Positions 24,063-36,683 of a DNA stretch of 64,000 bases are shown piece after piece. The notes under the pieces were generated by a model that worked only from the letters and a program-made list of their open reading frames with translations, had not been told where the DNA came from and searched no databases. Origin of the DNA: Adineta ricciae. Its lineage: Eukaryota > Rotifera > Eurotatoria > Adinetida > Adinetidae. Made by a program: the position numbers and the translations under genes. The stretch spans positions 183,263 to 247,262 of the forward strand of contig CAJNOJ010000156.1 of the NCBI GenBank assembly GCA_905250025.1. Direction: 5' to 3'. How positions within the stretch are numbered: position 1 is the stretch's first letter; the number at the start of each line of letters is the position of its first letter.

Positions 24063-24749
24063 GTTATTTATATTCATGCAAGTATATATGTATACATATA
24101 GAAGTTTCTTATCACTAATTCAAACATCCGTCCACTTTGTTCTTCGTTTTCTTTTTTTGTTTCTTTTTGCTATTCCCGAATCTCTTTCTCGTTGGTTTCT
24201 TCTTTTGTATCTAGCAACAGTGTGATATTTTATTTTATTTCTACTCGTATTTTCGTTTCTTCTTTGTGCGTACTTATGTGATACTCAAATTCGAACAGAG
24301 CTGAAGCTAAGAAATTAGAACCAATTAGAATGTTATTGTGATATATACCATTCCGTTTTTTTTTCTTCTCCATTTTTTATATACCTAGACTCGAAATTAA
24401 CATGCAACAAAACTAATGTTCTTTCCAATATAAATGCACATACACTAACAAAATGTGTTTTGTCCCTTTGTTGATCTTTCTTACCATATTTTTCTTCTTT
24501 TTTTTTCAAAGTACCTATAACACAACATGTGTATATGCATCTTTTATGCATTGTTTTTCTCTCTCTTCTCTTTCTTACCATACAGCGTCTTTATGCTTTC
24601 TTTTCTACATATGTATGTGTGCGTGTGTGTGTGTATTGTCAAAGTGAGAGAGCAAAAAAAGACGAATACAATGAGCGAAATCATATTGTTACTGTTTACC
24701 GAAAAAGAACAAAAAGCAATGAGGAAAAAATGCGAGCGCAAAGTTCCAT
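24063..24749. other. Intergenic between convergent genes
   Basis: The 3' ends of the Myb-like gene (plus) and the CISD3-like gene (minus) face each other here. Contents are T-rich runs and a (GT)n tract at about 24612-24636. The open frames overlapping 24527-24774 come from this low-complexity sequence. Confidence 0.6.
24612..24636. repeat. (GT)n microsatellite
   Basis: TG/GT dinucleotide run of about 25 bases with few interruptions. Confidence 0.8.
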
Positions 24750-25268
24750 TCACCAATCTGGTACAAAACCACATTGTTCACAAAGCTTTCGGTCTCCGAG
24801 ATCGCTATGTTCTTGTTTCAACGGACAACCTTCAATTTGTTCACGAATGGGACATGTTAGGCCAATATGAGTTGCATCGCATATTGGCGGACTTTTCGTA
24901 TATTTGCATGCGCATATCAAATACACGGTTTGTGCATGTTCGGGCACAGTCCATTTCAATGGACGAAACGAAGTGTCTTTGTGTGAACCTAGAAAGAATG
25001 AAGCATTGGTGACAAATTCGTAGTTGAAATGCAATCTGTAGATGAACTACCATCACACCATGGCTGCTTTTGACTCAGTCCACAGGTGCACCATAGTTTG
25101 ACTTCGCCAGGTTTTAAATCTCGAATTGAACATGGTCCATACTATCAAAAATGAAGTCTTAGATGAAAGAAATTGATAGCCAAGTACAATCAATCAATCA
25201 GATTTGTGAGCAATTTCGTTTACCGTTGGAACATGAGGCTTCAACGTTGCAGCGTTATGATCAGACAT
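24750..25268 (-). CDS. CISD3: Two-domain CDGSH iron-sulfur protein (CISD3/MiNT-like)
   Basis: Exons 25268-25224, 25141-25051 and 24988-24750 join to 124 residues, close to the human CISD3 length. The first CDGSH unit is CTCGLSQKQPWCDGSH (about 31-46), built across the second intron. The second is CACKYTKSPPICDATH, with Ala in place of the usual Gly. Each has the C-x-C...C...H set that binds a 2Fe-2S cluster. The conserved linker TSFRPLKW follows the first. A C-terminal extension contains CEQCGF, with two further Cys. Human CISD3 is a mitochondrial matrix protein; the N-terminus here is only about 15 residues before the domain and is not a clear targeting peptide, so location is uncertain. The open frame on the opposite strand is a shadow. 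Confidence 0.85.
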
Positions 25269-25601
25269 ATCTCAAGAATGATTCATCGGTTGTCTTGACG
25301 ACTATCATTTCAACCAATAATAAACAACGCGTACAAAGCCTTCGTATTTAAAAGATTTTTAAAAGGAAAAATTTTCGTGGAAAATGTAATTCATTTGTTT
25401 GGAATTAGATTTTGGGAATAAGGAAAATTATCATTTCCGTGAAAAACTAAAACACAAACAATCGTGTTCCATAGAGTATTTCATGGATAGAAGAAAAACT
25501 GATCTCCGTTATTCAGTCGAATAGACAAATCAAGTTTTTTTTTCTTTAATAGCAGAAATCAATCGTTGAAATTGAAAATTCCGTATATTTTAGATAACGG
25601 C
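25269..25601. other. Intergenic, divergent from CISD3-like and eL36
   Basis: About 330 nt shared by the starts of CISD3-like (minus) and eL36 (plus). A pyrimidine tract ending at AG (25593) lies 8 nt before the eL36 ATG and would be a splice acceptor for a 5'UTR intron or leader. Confidence 0.5.
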
Positions 25602-26070
25602 ATGTCAAGTGAAGCACCAAAAACCGCTAAGGAACCGTTTGTTCCTAAATATGAAATCGCTGCGGGTCTCCACAAGGGTCGTAAAGTAGAAAAATTCGTC
25701 AGCAAACATATCCGACCAACACGTCGTACACAAGTATGGATGTTTAATGGAACGACTTCTATTTACACTTAGAATTCTCATTTTCTTCTAGAAAAAAAGC
25801 AAACGAGTTAAATTCGTTCGCGATCTTGTTCGTGAACTTGTTGGTTTTATGCCATATGAACGACGAGCAATGGAATTGATGAAGGTCGGTCGGGATAAAC
25901 GTGCATTCAAATACGTCAAAGCACGTGTATGTATTCGAAAACGATGAATTTGTTAGTAAAAGTTCTCTTGGATGATTTCTATTTTTTAGTTAGGAAGCCA
26001 TCAACGTGCCAAGAAGAAACGTGATGAACTTCAAGCCGCTATTCTTGCTCAACGCAAAGCACACAAATAA
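25602..26070 (+). CDS. RPL36: 60S ribosomal protein eL36
   Basis: Exons 25602-25733, 25792-25926 and 25990-26070 join in phase 0 to 115 residues (human 105). Diagnostic blocks: [53 protein letters not shown] and a basic C-terminus ending RKAHK. It is a structural protein of the large ribosomal subunit. The ATG is placed 8 nt after a TTTTAG acceptor, which implies an untranslated first exon or a trans-spliced leader. AAATAAATAAAAA downstream of the stop probably serves polyadenylation. Confidence 0.96.
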
Positions 26071-26791
26071 AAACAATCGAGATCTTTGTTTATGCTTTGT
26101 TTTTAAAAGAAAACTAAATAAATAAAAACGAAACATCACATGTAACATCAACAACAACAACGATAAGAGACTTTTCTTTTATTTTCTTTCTTAAGGATTT
26201 TCAATACATGATACATCAATATCATCATCAACTAGTCAGATGTCATTGAAAATAACGGTTTAGTTCTGTGACGAATGTCATAAGAGAACCGAATTAAAAT
26301 CAACTGATATCATTCGTTTTAAACTTTTCTAATCGATGTCTTTTCTGAAATCTTCCGTAGGTACTGAGTGTGAATATCGAATTTGTATAAAAAGCAAACG
26401 AAAAGTTTGATTGACTGTGATGCTCGATAGATCACTCTTATTTCCAGTGATGAAAAGATAGATTATATTCAATAAAATGAGTACTTCATATGAAACAGAT
26501 CAAATCCGAATCTTCAAGACTCAACATATGTTCGATTGTTGTCTAATCTTAAAAGTATCTTTTCTCGTCATTGCTGATAAGAAGCAAAGATATGAAGATA
26601 CTTTTGTTCTTTGAAGTGTGACCGCAAGCTGATGTGTACATATTTCGAAATTGTTGATTGAGAAGGGAGGATAGGAAGGAAGAGAGAGAGAATGAAGAGA
26701 CATGTTCAAATAAACATTTATTTGAATAATAGATAGAGAGAAATCAAATATCATTAGAAGGACGGGGTCATTCACATCGGTCAGACCTACC
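26071..26791. other. Intergenic, eL36 to Ig receptor
   Basis: No supported gene. The open frame on the minus strand at 26521-26793 has no domain. The right side should include the promoter of the Ig receptor gene. Confidence 0.55.
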
Positions 26792-29629
26792 ATGAAACAT
26801 TTTCAAGGTAAACAAAAGAACTCTTGCTGTTTCACTCATGATTACTAGTTTTTCTCAAAAGGTTTAATTCTTCTATGGTTCGGGATCACAACAATCTCAG
26901 CTGCGACTATTTCGCCCCATGGCGGTTATCTATCAATCGAGGAAGGAGCTGATTTCTATGCTGAATGCATTGGTACTAAGCCACAATGGATCATTGCTCA
27001 ACGACTAACATCGGATACATCTAGGTAAGCATGACTTTGGTCGAGAAATCAATGAATAGATCTCTTTTTAGCATTTCATTACAAACAACTGAATACAATC
27101 GAAAATCGATCTTAGCTATTCGTGGAATGGATGCTTCCCTCGTAGGACCGTATCTTTGTCAAGCTAATGAGACTATTTCAACGATCATTCTGCAACTGAC
27201 AAGTAAACGAAATGATTCGATGGACAGATCAAATGAAGACATTTTCTCTTTAGAACGTAAACCCGATATGACAAAACAGATTCGTTTTATGAGTACAACT
27301 ACCAATCAAATAGTTGCCCAGGGAGATCATGTACGACTGAATTGTTTTGCACAATATTACAGCGAAAAGGTAGATAAAACAAAACTATACAAAACCGCGT
27401 ACTATATCTTTTCTCCATACGCTCATAGGCAATGGATTCACCATATCTTCCAAAAATCCTCTGGTTTTTCGAACGACGACAAATACAGAATAACAGTAAA
27501 CTATCCATCGGATCTTTTTTAATTTGCATTTTCGTTTCTCGCATAGCCGAAAAGTATACGTTAGGTACTGACAGTTTAGTTATACGAAACTTTAGCTACT
27601 ACGATCAAGGTGTTTATTACTGCCGAGCTTTTATCACATTACGAAATAATTTCCTCAGCAAGCTTTATCCCATCTACGTTCAATTGCAAAGTAAACCACC
27701 TCTAACTTTAACCTTTCATTCCAAATTCAACCTGTTCTATTTTCTCAAAGATTCGTCATCATCATTCACCGACGAGACATCTCCGTCCGACCTTGAAAAT
27801 AAAAAATGCACAGGTTTTCACGAACATCTGGTGACAAGAAACTCGATTTCATATTGCAATATCGATGGATATATATCAAATCAAACATGTTCAAACGATG
27901 ACATCTGGAATGACGAGTATTCACAATGTGTTCCTTCCTCAAGTATGTTACAGAATTCTTTTTTGTGAGAAAGAGAACTTTGTCCTTTCATCGCTTCACG
28001 CTCTGGATTGAAAAGTGTCTATCGAAGCACAATTAGCGGACTTGATGTCCGGAAACGTTGGTATTCTTCAAAAAAAAGAAATCGTATCGAATTATGTGAA
28101 GTATATCATTTGAAAGCATCAATTTGACAGCACTCGAACTGTTCCTTTCAACAGAACAAAACTAACCATGTAGAAAACTTGCTAAAAGTTTCTTGTGCTC
28201 CTTCGGTAGACAAAATGTCTTCGTGTTTACTTGACTAAGATCTCAAACGATTACATTTTCTGATTATACTATACAAAACAACTATAATCGACTAAATGAT
28301 TATTAACTTCATTGCTCGAAATGGAAATGTTTTCCTTCAACAATATTTCGTAGTTGTTCGCTCAGCTGTTGACGAAAATATCAGTTATTTTCATCTGAAA
28401 GTTTCTTGTTGTATAGTCTAAAGAAACCTTTGAAAAGAAAATTTTCTTACAATTCAATGATACTTTCGTATTTAAGCACAAATCTTTCTCTGCTTTATAG
28501 ATCCAAATCAAATTCTCCACATCCTACCGAATCTGTCTCATCTCAATGTCGAAATGGGTCGAACGTACACACTTCTTTGCCAATCACACGATGAACACAT
28601 CGAACCTGAATGGAGTTTTGAAAACGGAACGACTATCCAAGCGAATGCATCATTCGATCAACCGTAAAATACCCTGGAAAAGAAAATAAACATATTCAAA
28701 TCTGAATCTATTTTGTTATTTTAATAGAATAACAACATATACATTAAGTGATACTCATGCACTCTATCTCCGGTTAGCGCCGGTTACGATCGGCACGTAT
28801 GTTTGCCGTTCACGTTCTTTATCAACTCCGATGAACCGAACGGAAGTAACAGTAGCAACAACATCGATTACTTTGACAGCACAAAGTCAGTTGGAATGAA
28901 AACAGAAAATAAAATCTAGTCAACATTTTTGTCTAGTGATTGCCGAAACACATGGAATTTCACTTCAATCATCAACATTACCCGAATATCACGTGCGACC
29001 GAACACCACGCTGTTCATTGCTTGTCGACCGGAATACTTTGACTTCCAAATGAAAATAACTTCACCATCGGTTCCTATTGCTCAACTTATTCGCGTCACT
29101 GGTAATCAATCGAAAAAAAAACTCTGACGAAAAACTTTCAAGTTAATTTTCAGATAATCACCGTTTTGAACTTTCGGAAACCACCGATGGGTTGCTGATC
29201 GACCGAATCGGAAAGAACGAAAGTGGAATGTATTTATGTCAAGGTAGAATACCATTACCAAATCAACTGATCAGTTCGATTTACCCTGTTATGGTTTTCA
29301 TTTCCGATCCATTATGTGAGAATATTTTCAAATGTTATTTTATATTCTAATGTAAAAAAATATCTATTTTATTTTCCCTTCTAGAAAAGAAGAAAGAAGC
29401 GAGAAGAACTAACACGTTCTTGTCGACAAATAGCAATTACATGACTTGTCCTTTCCATTTTTTTTTTGCATTATTTCATATTATTGTTGTTCTTGTCTGT
29501 TTCACCCTTGTCATTTTCTTTTTCAACAAAAAAATAAATCATATGAGTCGAGCTATGAAAACAGATAATCACGAGCAACAACAACACTTTGATGTCAAGG
29601 TAATGTACGTATTCTTTGCTGATGATTGA
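26792..29629 (+). CDS. Ig-superfamily receptor, four Ig-like domains, frame problem before TM
   Basis: Exons 26792-26807, 26862-27024, 27072-27369, 27429-27495, 27547-27942, 28501-28663, 28728-28885, 28937-29101 and 29154-29315 join in phase into 529 residues. A signal peptide (about 1-20) spans the first junction. Four Ig-like units show Cys partners: AECIG/YLCQA, LNCFA/YYCRA, LLCQS/YVCRS and IACRP/YLCQG. Between the second and third lies a Cys-rich insert (about 230-280) with a Trp. A membrane exon at 29385-29629 codes a strong helix (FFFALFHIIVVLVCFTLVIFFF) and a tail. Its open frame needs one leftover base, and the only leftover is T, which makes TAA. The protein is thus either secreted, spliced in a way I did not find, or carries a base error. 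Confidence 0.6.
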
Positions 29630-30306
29630 TTATTCACTAGAGAGTAGGGAGGAATTGAAATATTGTTGATTTTTGTTTTCCAAATGATTGCTCAGTCATT
29701 TAGATATTTACGCGTGTCAACAGAACAGCATATACATGCACGAGAAGGGTAAACGTTTGTTTGAAAATGAAAGAATTATGATAAACCAGGGATCGTTCGA
29801 TGAAGATTCGAGCGTCTTGAAATGAGACGTTTGTTCTTTGTATCAAATCCGGTTAATTCCGATATTTATTCAAGCGAACAGAGAGAATAAAGCAGTGCAT
29901 GAAGATCTTTTATTTAAACGATACAGACTTTTCATGTCTTGCGAGATGATTAAGATACAATATGACTGAGTAATCCGGAAAGAAAACTCTCATTTTCGAT
30001 CGATTATTTTCTAGTTGAGTGACGATATGTGCATAGAAAATGTCTCGCTATTTTCTCTTTCTCTCGCCTCTCAACTCACATAGATTATGATTATTTTTCT
30101 TTACTTCGGAAATACTGAAGACGACGACAAAAAAAGCTGCTCTGACTAATTCCATAGATATTCATTCATTCACTCAATTCTTTATATTCAGATCAAAAAC
30201 TAACTTTTCATAAGAAGTAAATACGTTCGAGGAAACATCGAACATCTCATCTCCCTCTTGAGTTTCAATCATCTATCCTACAAGCAAATCCAAAACATCA
30301 TGTTAC
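29630..30306. other. Intergenic, Ig receptor to TMEM272-like
   Basis: About 680 nt with no supported coding region. Likely 3'UTR of the Ig receptor and promoter of the TMEM272-like gene. Confidence 0.5.
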
Positions 30307-31546
30307 ATGGAAATTGTAAAGAATTTCTACAAAATTGATCACTGTTCATGCTCTTTTCTTTCATCTGTTTAGTACGGTGATGATAATAACAATCGTTACA
30401 CATCTCGATGGTCGGTTAGCGAGCTGAGAGATCGTCAAACGAACATATCAGTCTTCGCACGAATCAATGAAGAATACATAGATGCTGAGCATTTCTTTGA
30501 CTTTGTAAGGAAAACCACCTCGATCCTGTTCCAAACAAGTAATTCTAATCTAAATTAAAACAACATAGATATGTCATTTGAACTCTCTTTTCTTCGTAGA
30601 AGCAGCGTCGTTTCTCTTTGCAATTTCTCTTATTCTACCGATTATTATGATTAGTGTTGGTAAGAGTCAATTTGCTTGCAAATAATCATGGTTCACATCT
30701 ATTTCATGTAGGCATCTCAAATCTGGAAGAATGTCCATTAAACCGTAATATTCCGGTGTTTGTTCTCGTTGGCGGTGCTCTAGGTCTGCTTAAATTATTA
30801 CAAGTTCTTTGGAAACAATACAATCGCCACAGTGCTCCAACAGAAGAAGAAGGCAACGATACTCAAAATGGCTCGGTATGCTAACTAAGACTAATAGAAG
30901 GTCAATTATCAGAACAAAGCAAAAAAGAGAAAGCAATAAGCTCGTGTTTATTTCTACTCAATGGAGACTTGTGGAGGACTCAGGAGATTTGATTAATTAA
31001 ATCGAGCAAAAAATGTCGAATATGCTCAATTCGATTGAACATGCCGATTGGAAAAAGGTTTTTTTCACACTTCTTTCAACACATGAAAGTACTTTGTACT
31101 TTTCGGGTCGTGAAAGAAAAATATGTCGTTTACGTCAACCCAAAGTGACATTTTTGTTTAAAAATAGATATTTAAAATTTTAATGCTTTTCAAGCACTCT
31201 TTCGATTGGCATTTGATGACCACTAGGTGTTAATTGAATTTCGAATGAAATCAACGTTGTCTTATAGGCGTTTATGGATGTTCTTACAACACTTTTCCTC
31301 GTCATTTGGTTTATCTATGGAAATCATTTGATTTGGTATCATCGTCTGCCTCGATTCGAACAAACGACAGAAGATCCTGAACATTGGTGTGCGAAAAACG
31401 TCTATTCCTTAGCATTGATTAGCGTCGCTTATATGTATGCATTTGTTACATTAACGATACTTATTGTTCTTATCGTTGTCTTTACTGTTCATTTCCAATA
31501 CCGTCGTCGTGCCATCCAAGAGGCTAAAGAAGCCGGATGTACATGA
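30307..31546 (+). CDS. TMEM272-like four-helix membrane protein
   Basis: Exons 30307-30315, 30373-30504, 30569-30659, 30712-30875 and 31268-31546 join to 224 residues. The family signature is clear: a first helix ending LILP(I)IMISVG, then NLEECPLNRNIPVFVLVGG, a third helix (LFLVIWFIYGNHLIW) with a PRF motif and a Cys after it, and a fourth helix. The soluble N-terminus of about 50 residues is acidic and polar. The start is a three-codon exon (ATG at 30307) chosen because its phase and donor fit the next exon, which lacks a Met; this is the least certain part. The function of TMEM272 proteins is not known. The intron before the last exon (392 nt) is longer than its neighbours. Confidence 0.75.
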
Positions 31547-31642
31547 CGAACTTTCGTTCCTTAGTTGTCTTTTTATTCCTTTCAATAAATAGAATTATAT
31601 CACTGTAAAAAAACTCACACAAACATGTACAACAGATGAATG

Positions 31643-34551
31643 TTATCTTGCAAATCGGAAGACTGCGATAATGAATAACATCAATTGAAGTAATTGAGTC
31701 GATGTTTGCAAACGATAGGTTAATGAACTGATATGAATACCACGTTCGACATAGATATAGGAAGTAGTGCTGATTGGTGTTGTTGTTGTCGTTGTTGTTG
31801 TGCGGATTGTTGTCGTTCGGAAGTGTTTTCGAGTATAGTTCAATCTCAACGAAGAATTTTTCGTGTATCGATGAAATTTTCTTGTTGTTGATACGGGTGT
31901 TGATGTCGACGAAACAATCGTTTCTTCTGAAAATAGAAAAGAAAGCATTGACATCTTCTTATTAGGTAAAAAGGCACAAGTAACCTACTCAAAAGGAAAA
32001 CCATCGCTTCTTTTCGTCCGTGTACATTTTCAGCAATACAATTATATTGACCGAAATCATCTTCATTAGTTAACTAGGAAAAAGATTCTTCAAATATAAT
32101 AATAGAGAATATATGAAATCTATCTACTTGAATATTCAGTCGATTTATTATCATTGTTTGATTGATTTGAATATTACTCATTTGATTTTCCGCCATTAAA
32201 TTACCCTTCTTTTCCCATATTATACGAGCAAGTGGTCGACTCGATACTGCACACTCAAGTGTTATATTTTGATACAATTGACTTTGGATTAAATCATTAT
32301 TAATCATAACAATAGGGGCAACTACATACACATATCAAATCATTCATTCTTTGTCTTTTTAATTATAGATAGAAAAATCTAAACTTACATTCGACGTTGA
32401 TTGTAAAGACACGATTCGATGCGGGTAAAACACCATTATCTGCAATGCATTCAACGGTACGTGGAAATTGATTACTAACGGATGGTATAAACCATACATT
32501 GCTATTGTCAGGCGGCACTACGACAAACAAAATATATGAACTTCATGTACATATTAAAACAAAGGTGCCAACACGATTCTATTGTTCGTTTTTTTCTTTG
32601 CATAATACAATCGTTCTAGGTGTTCTACTCACTCTGCAGCTTCAGAAATGCGTGTGAAGAAAAACATGAGCTGATTGAATACAGACTGTCATTAATATGT
32701 CTACTTACACAGATCAATTCGATTCGTATCAGTATCACGAATACGCCAACGTATACGTGGCAATGGTGTGCCTTCAGCACGACATAATAAAGTTAATGAT
32801 GTACCGCTTTGCACAGAAACTAATGAAGGATTAGGACGAAAATCGATAATGCGTGGTGGAACTAATAAAATAGTGTACATAGAAATGAGAACAATGTGTT
32901 TGTATCGTGTTTGTCTTACCTTGAACGGTTAGAAAGATTCGTTTGGTTTTTCTTGGCTCCGTATTGATCTGACATTGATATTCACCTTGATCATCTTCAT
33001 TCACACGATCAATAATTAAATTATAGGATCCGACGTAATCAGATTCAACTCGATAATGGTCTTTATTCGAATAGACAACTCCATCAAATGCAATCAACGT
33101 TAGTTGTTCATTATTTGTCTGATTTCCACCTAGATTTGTTCGATCAATTTTTTGCCAAAGTACCTGAAAATAGACAGTTCAATAAAAAAGAAAAACATTA
33201 TCGTATTATTAGCATGTCCAAGGCGGAGAAAACAATCATCGACACATTCATTGATTGACTACCATCAAATTCATTCTATTAGTTTAAGTATATAGTATAA
33301 AGCGAAAGAAAGAGTTCAAAGGCAATTTACAAGTAATTATCGAACTTGTCGAAAGTTTCATTACGATTGGTATATGCTTAAATTTCATCCAAACATGTGT
33401 GTGTATATCTAGCCTTGTAATCGAACTCTAATGTCTTTTTCACACACACATACACACGTTCATTCATTCTATTCACATGAGACACAGACACACAATCATC
33501 GTCTTCCGGTTCGTCGCCATCCGCATATGGAAATTTTCAACTTGATCATGTCTTTTCACAATGCAATATGTTGCGCGTCTGTGCACCAATGCAAATAATC
33601 GTTCCAAATATCAAATTATCCATATCGAACAATAAAATCAAACAAATCGTCTTTTCCTTTCTCTCTTATATGTAAATAATGGCTTTCTTCCACCGACTGA
33701 TCATGTCTCATACAGATATTGACAGGTTATGTTTGCTTTCGAAATATGATTTTCTTCTCACGTCTCTCTCATATGAAACCAAATTTCATTAAATACAAAA
33801 AAAGGCAATATATTCTCTTTTGAACTTACCTTGAATGAACGAATTTCTGAAACATAGCAGGTTAAAACGCATTTACCACTAACGGACACAGTATAATTTT
33901 CCGTTGTTGTATCGAATGCCACATTTGAACCAGCTAAATTCATTAGAATATATAAGAATAACAGCATAGCATTTGATCACGAATGCTTCTATGATTTTTC
34001 TGTCTGTCACACACAAGGTGTCATGTAAAATGGACAAACGTTCTCTTCATTTAACATACAACAGACATGCACATAGTTTTATTTTCTTTCTCCGTCTCTC
34101 TCTCTCTCTTTTGCTTTCACATTTTTTCTCTCCTCTCTTTCCTTCGCTCTCTCTTCTTTTTTTCTACTCGATTATTCCAAAACATTGAACGCTTGTATAC
34201 GCCTCGAATAAAAAAAGAAATGCGTTCATGTCCAAACGAACGCCTGCTGCTAATTATCTTTGTTATTCCATGTTCACTGATCCTATTGAAATCAGCCTCA
34301 AGCTGAATCAGAGAGAAAATGAAAATGAATTGACCGACTAGTACGACGGATGCTTGTCGGATAATTGAAAGATGAGTGATGTTTGAAAAAAAATCTATAT
34401 CTATCGGGTGTGGCAGTTTTNTTTCTTTGATACTGATATGTCAAATCAACTTACAAAGATCTTCTTCGGCATCGGTAATCCAAAGTGTTGCAGGCCGTTG
34501 AGCATGGATCGATGCTATTACGTTGAACAAGATCAACAGTAACCAGTACAT
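31643..34551 (-). CDS. Lachesin/IgLON-like GPI-anchored Ig cell adhesion protein
   Basis: Eight exons (34551-34455, 33933-33830, 33163-32920, 32861-32709, 32517-32389, 32321-32128, 32073-31989 and 31926-31643) join in phase to 429 residues. Order: a signal peptide (YWLLLILFNVIASIHA), then a V-like Ig domain (VLTC, VLWQK, DDQGEYQCQI). A second Ig follows (LTLLC, RIRWR, VECIAD) and a third (ITLECA, RIIWEK, DDFGQYNCIA). After them come a Thr-rich stalk encoded by ACA/AAC repeats and a hydrophobic C-terminus (LLQLMLFIIAVF) with almost nothing after it, as expected for a GPI signal. The set matches lachesin, DIP and IgLON proteins that mediate neuronal or epithelial adhesion. The first intron contains one undetermined base at 34421. 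Confidence 0.85.
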
Positions 34552-35380
34552 GTTCTGCTAAACAAATGACAAAGATAAAATACGATGCGATCAGAGAAAA
34601 AAGAACAATATGATAAATGATGAACGGATGGGCTATTCAATTACTAGAGACTGTACGAGAACATCGATATGTATGGCTAATCGGCATTGTCAATGGTCAT
34701 TGTCGAACTTAAGCAGGTAGTACTTAATAGATAATAAAATTACTCAGAAGATGAGTATGCTCATAGAACTTCATTGCTCTCGTATCTGTACGTCAGAAGG
34801 GTTCGTCAGAGGAGAACATCAATCGAATGTTAATAGTGAAACATTTCCGTCTTGATTCTAATTAAACCTTATGGTTTCCATATTAGCAGAGACTATAAAA
34901 CAATACTAAATGTCAGAGATGATTATTGAATGATGTCATTTTGCTCGTCTCGTACACAATGCTTATATATATATATATGATTAATTGTTCTCATTGTTAT
35001 TTTACACTTGAACACCATGTGTACACACATCGATGATTAGGTCGAGTGATAGTAAAAGACGACATACGTAAGAAAAAGAGAATCTCAACATCTGTTTATC
35101 AATGGAGAGGAAAAAATTGATAGGCCAATGTTTGTTTGTGTACTTGCCCTTGAATAAATTGTTCATCGAGATATTCGAGAAAAATCGAAAACACTTTTCC
35201 CATTCATAAGTAGATAATTGAACGGAATTATATTTGATAAACAATGCTAACATGTTTTGAAGTTTATCTGTCTTTTTTTTCAAATCTTATACAGGAAAAC
35301 ACATCAATCTGATAACACATTTACAAAATCAAACGCTTGAACAGATTATTGAATTCACATATATATGTATATCTATCTTG
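34552..35380. other. Intergenic, lachesin-like to nuclear receptor cluster
   Basis: No supported gene. The minus-strand open frame at 35002-35283 has no recognised domain. An (AT)n run lies near 34966-34978. Confidence 0.55.
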
Positions 35381-36683
35381 CTAGATGATATTGAATTCTG
35401 TTTTTTTACCCCATAGTGGTGTGTCTTTAGTTTCATTTAATTGTAATGAAAATTCAGTTCTTAGAGCAAGTTCATCGGCGAAGTCCTGATGAGTTCTGTT
35501 ACTTTCGTAGATATTCGATGAAAGAGTAAGAGAATCGACTGAAGCTTTGATCAAAGCATCGAAACGTCGTACCGCTTGAGAAAAATCATACTTGTAAAGC
35601 ATATAACGCCATAAGAGTTCGGCATAAACATTTTGACTGCCAAATAAACGGAATGTGCCATACAATAAACAATCTCTGTAAGATCCCATTTGTTCTACAC
35701 TAGTCATATAACAGTTCGATGAAAACGTCAGAGCAGTCAGCGCTAATTTAACCAGTGTGAGATCGTAATCAAGTAAGTTACTGATATATTTTGTACGTTG
35801 AACATTGTTGTAACCGTATAGAGGTACGAGTGTATTCTCAGACATGTGGTTACGAAATATTCCCGCTTCGCGAAACAAAAGAACGCAATAGAAGGCTAAT
35901 AAACCTTGCATATTACGATGAAATAATGAACGTTGCTCCTCACTTGTCATCACGCGAAAATCAGCAATACATTCAATGAACGATTGTAATGAGGTATAAA
36001 TGATAGTCATCAAATCCAAGGCTCTATCTGTTGAGGGTGGATATGTATCACTGGCCACTTTGACAATATCTTTGGCGATTGGTATACATTGGTAGCTATC
36101 AAAGGCATGAACAACATTGGAAAGCAATTGCCAATTTGTTGATGTAAGACTTGATTGATCTTTGGATAAGAGGTTCAATGACCATGGCTGTGGAAGAGTC
36201 TAAAGCAATTGAAAGTAGATAGTTGCTGTGAAATAGATGATGATGGTATATACGTACGATAGAACCTTGTGCTAATAGTTTTTGTTTACGTCTTTTTGAT
36301 AATCGCAGTTTGTCATGAAGATCTTCTTTGCGAATAAAATCTGGGCTCATACCCACTGCTAGACATTTTCGTAATCGACAAGTTGTACAGAGCTTCCTCG
36401 TTTCGATCGTGATTGAACAGTTTTTTGCATAATAACATACGAGAGTGTTCTAAGATAGAAGATGAACGGCGAGTTTATTTATGAAACGTATGTGAAAATA
36501 TGTTTAATTAAAGAAAACCTTTATACGAAAGCCGTGTCGACGAAAGAATGTACGACAAGACCAACATGAAAGTGCGCCATAGTTGACAACACTTGCTTGG
36601 TCACCGCAAACTAGACAAACGCCGGGTTCCGCTAGTCGATGTTGTCGAATCGAGGCATTAGAAGGTAGTCGTTTAAACGGCAT
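35381..36683 (-). CDS. Nuclear hormone receptor, cluster copy 1
   Basis: Exons 36683-36519, 36449-36258 and 36199-35381 join in phase 0 to 391 residues. The DNA-binding domain has zinc finger 1 (CLVCGDQ...CWSCRTFFRR) and finger 2 (CYYAKNC, CTTCRLRKC, C-x5-C-x9-C-x2-C-x4-C spacing), followed by LAVGMSPDFIRKED. The P-box reads WSCRT rather than the usual EGCKG. The long third exon is an all-helical ligand-binding domain. Its hallmark GTFRLFGSQNVYAELLWRYML is shared with the next copies. The C-terminus reads DTPLWGKK and lacks a standard AF-2 helix. It presumably binds DNA as a transcription factor; the ligand is unknown. Confidence 0.85.

Noticed and set aside
24527-25012. Plus-strand open frame of 161 codons
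   Set aside because: It lies opposite the CISD3-like exons, which have clear iron-sulfur motifs, and begins in a low-complexity GT tract.
29385-30504. Continuation of the Ig receptor tail into the exon at 30373
   Set aside because: Phase would allow it, but that exon joins in phase to the TMEM272-like exons and a local start (30307) is available.
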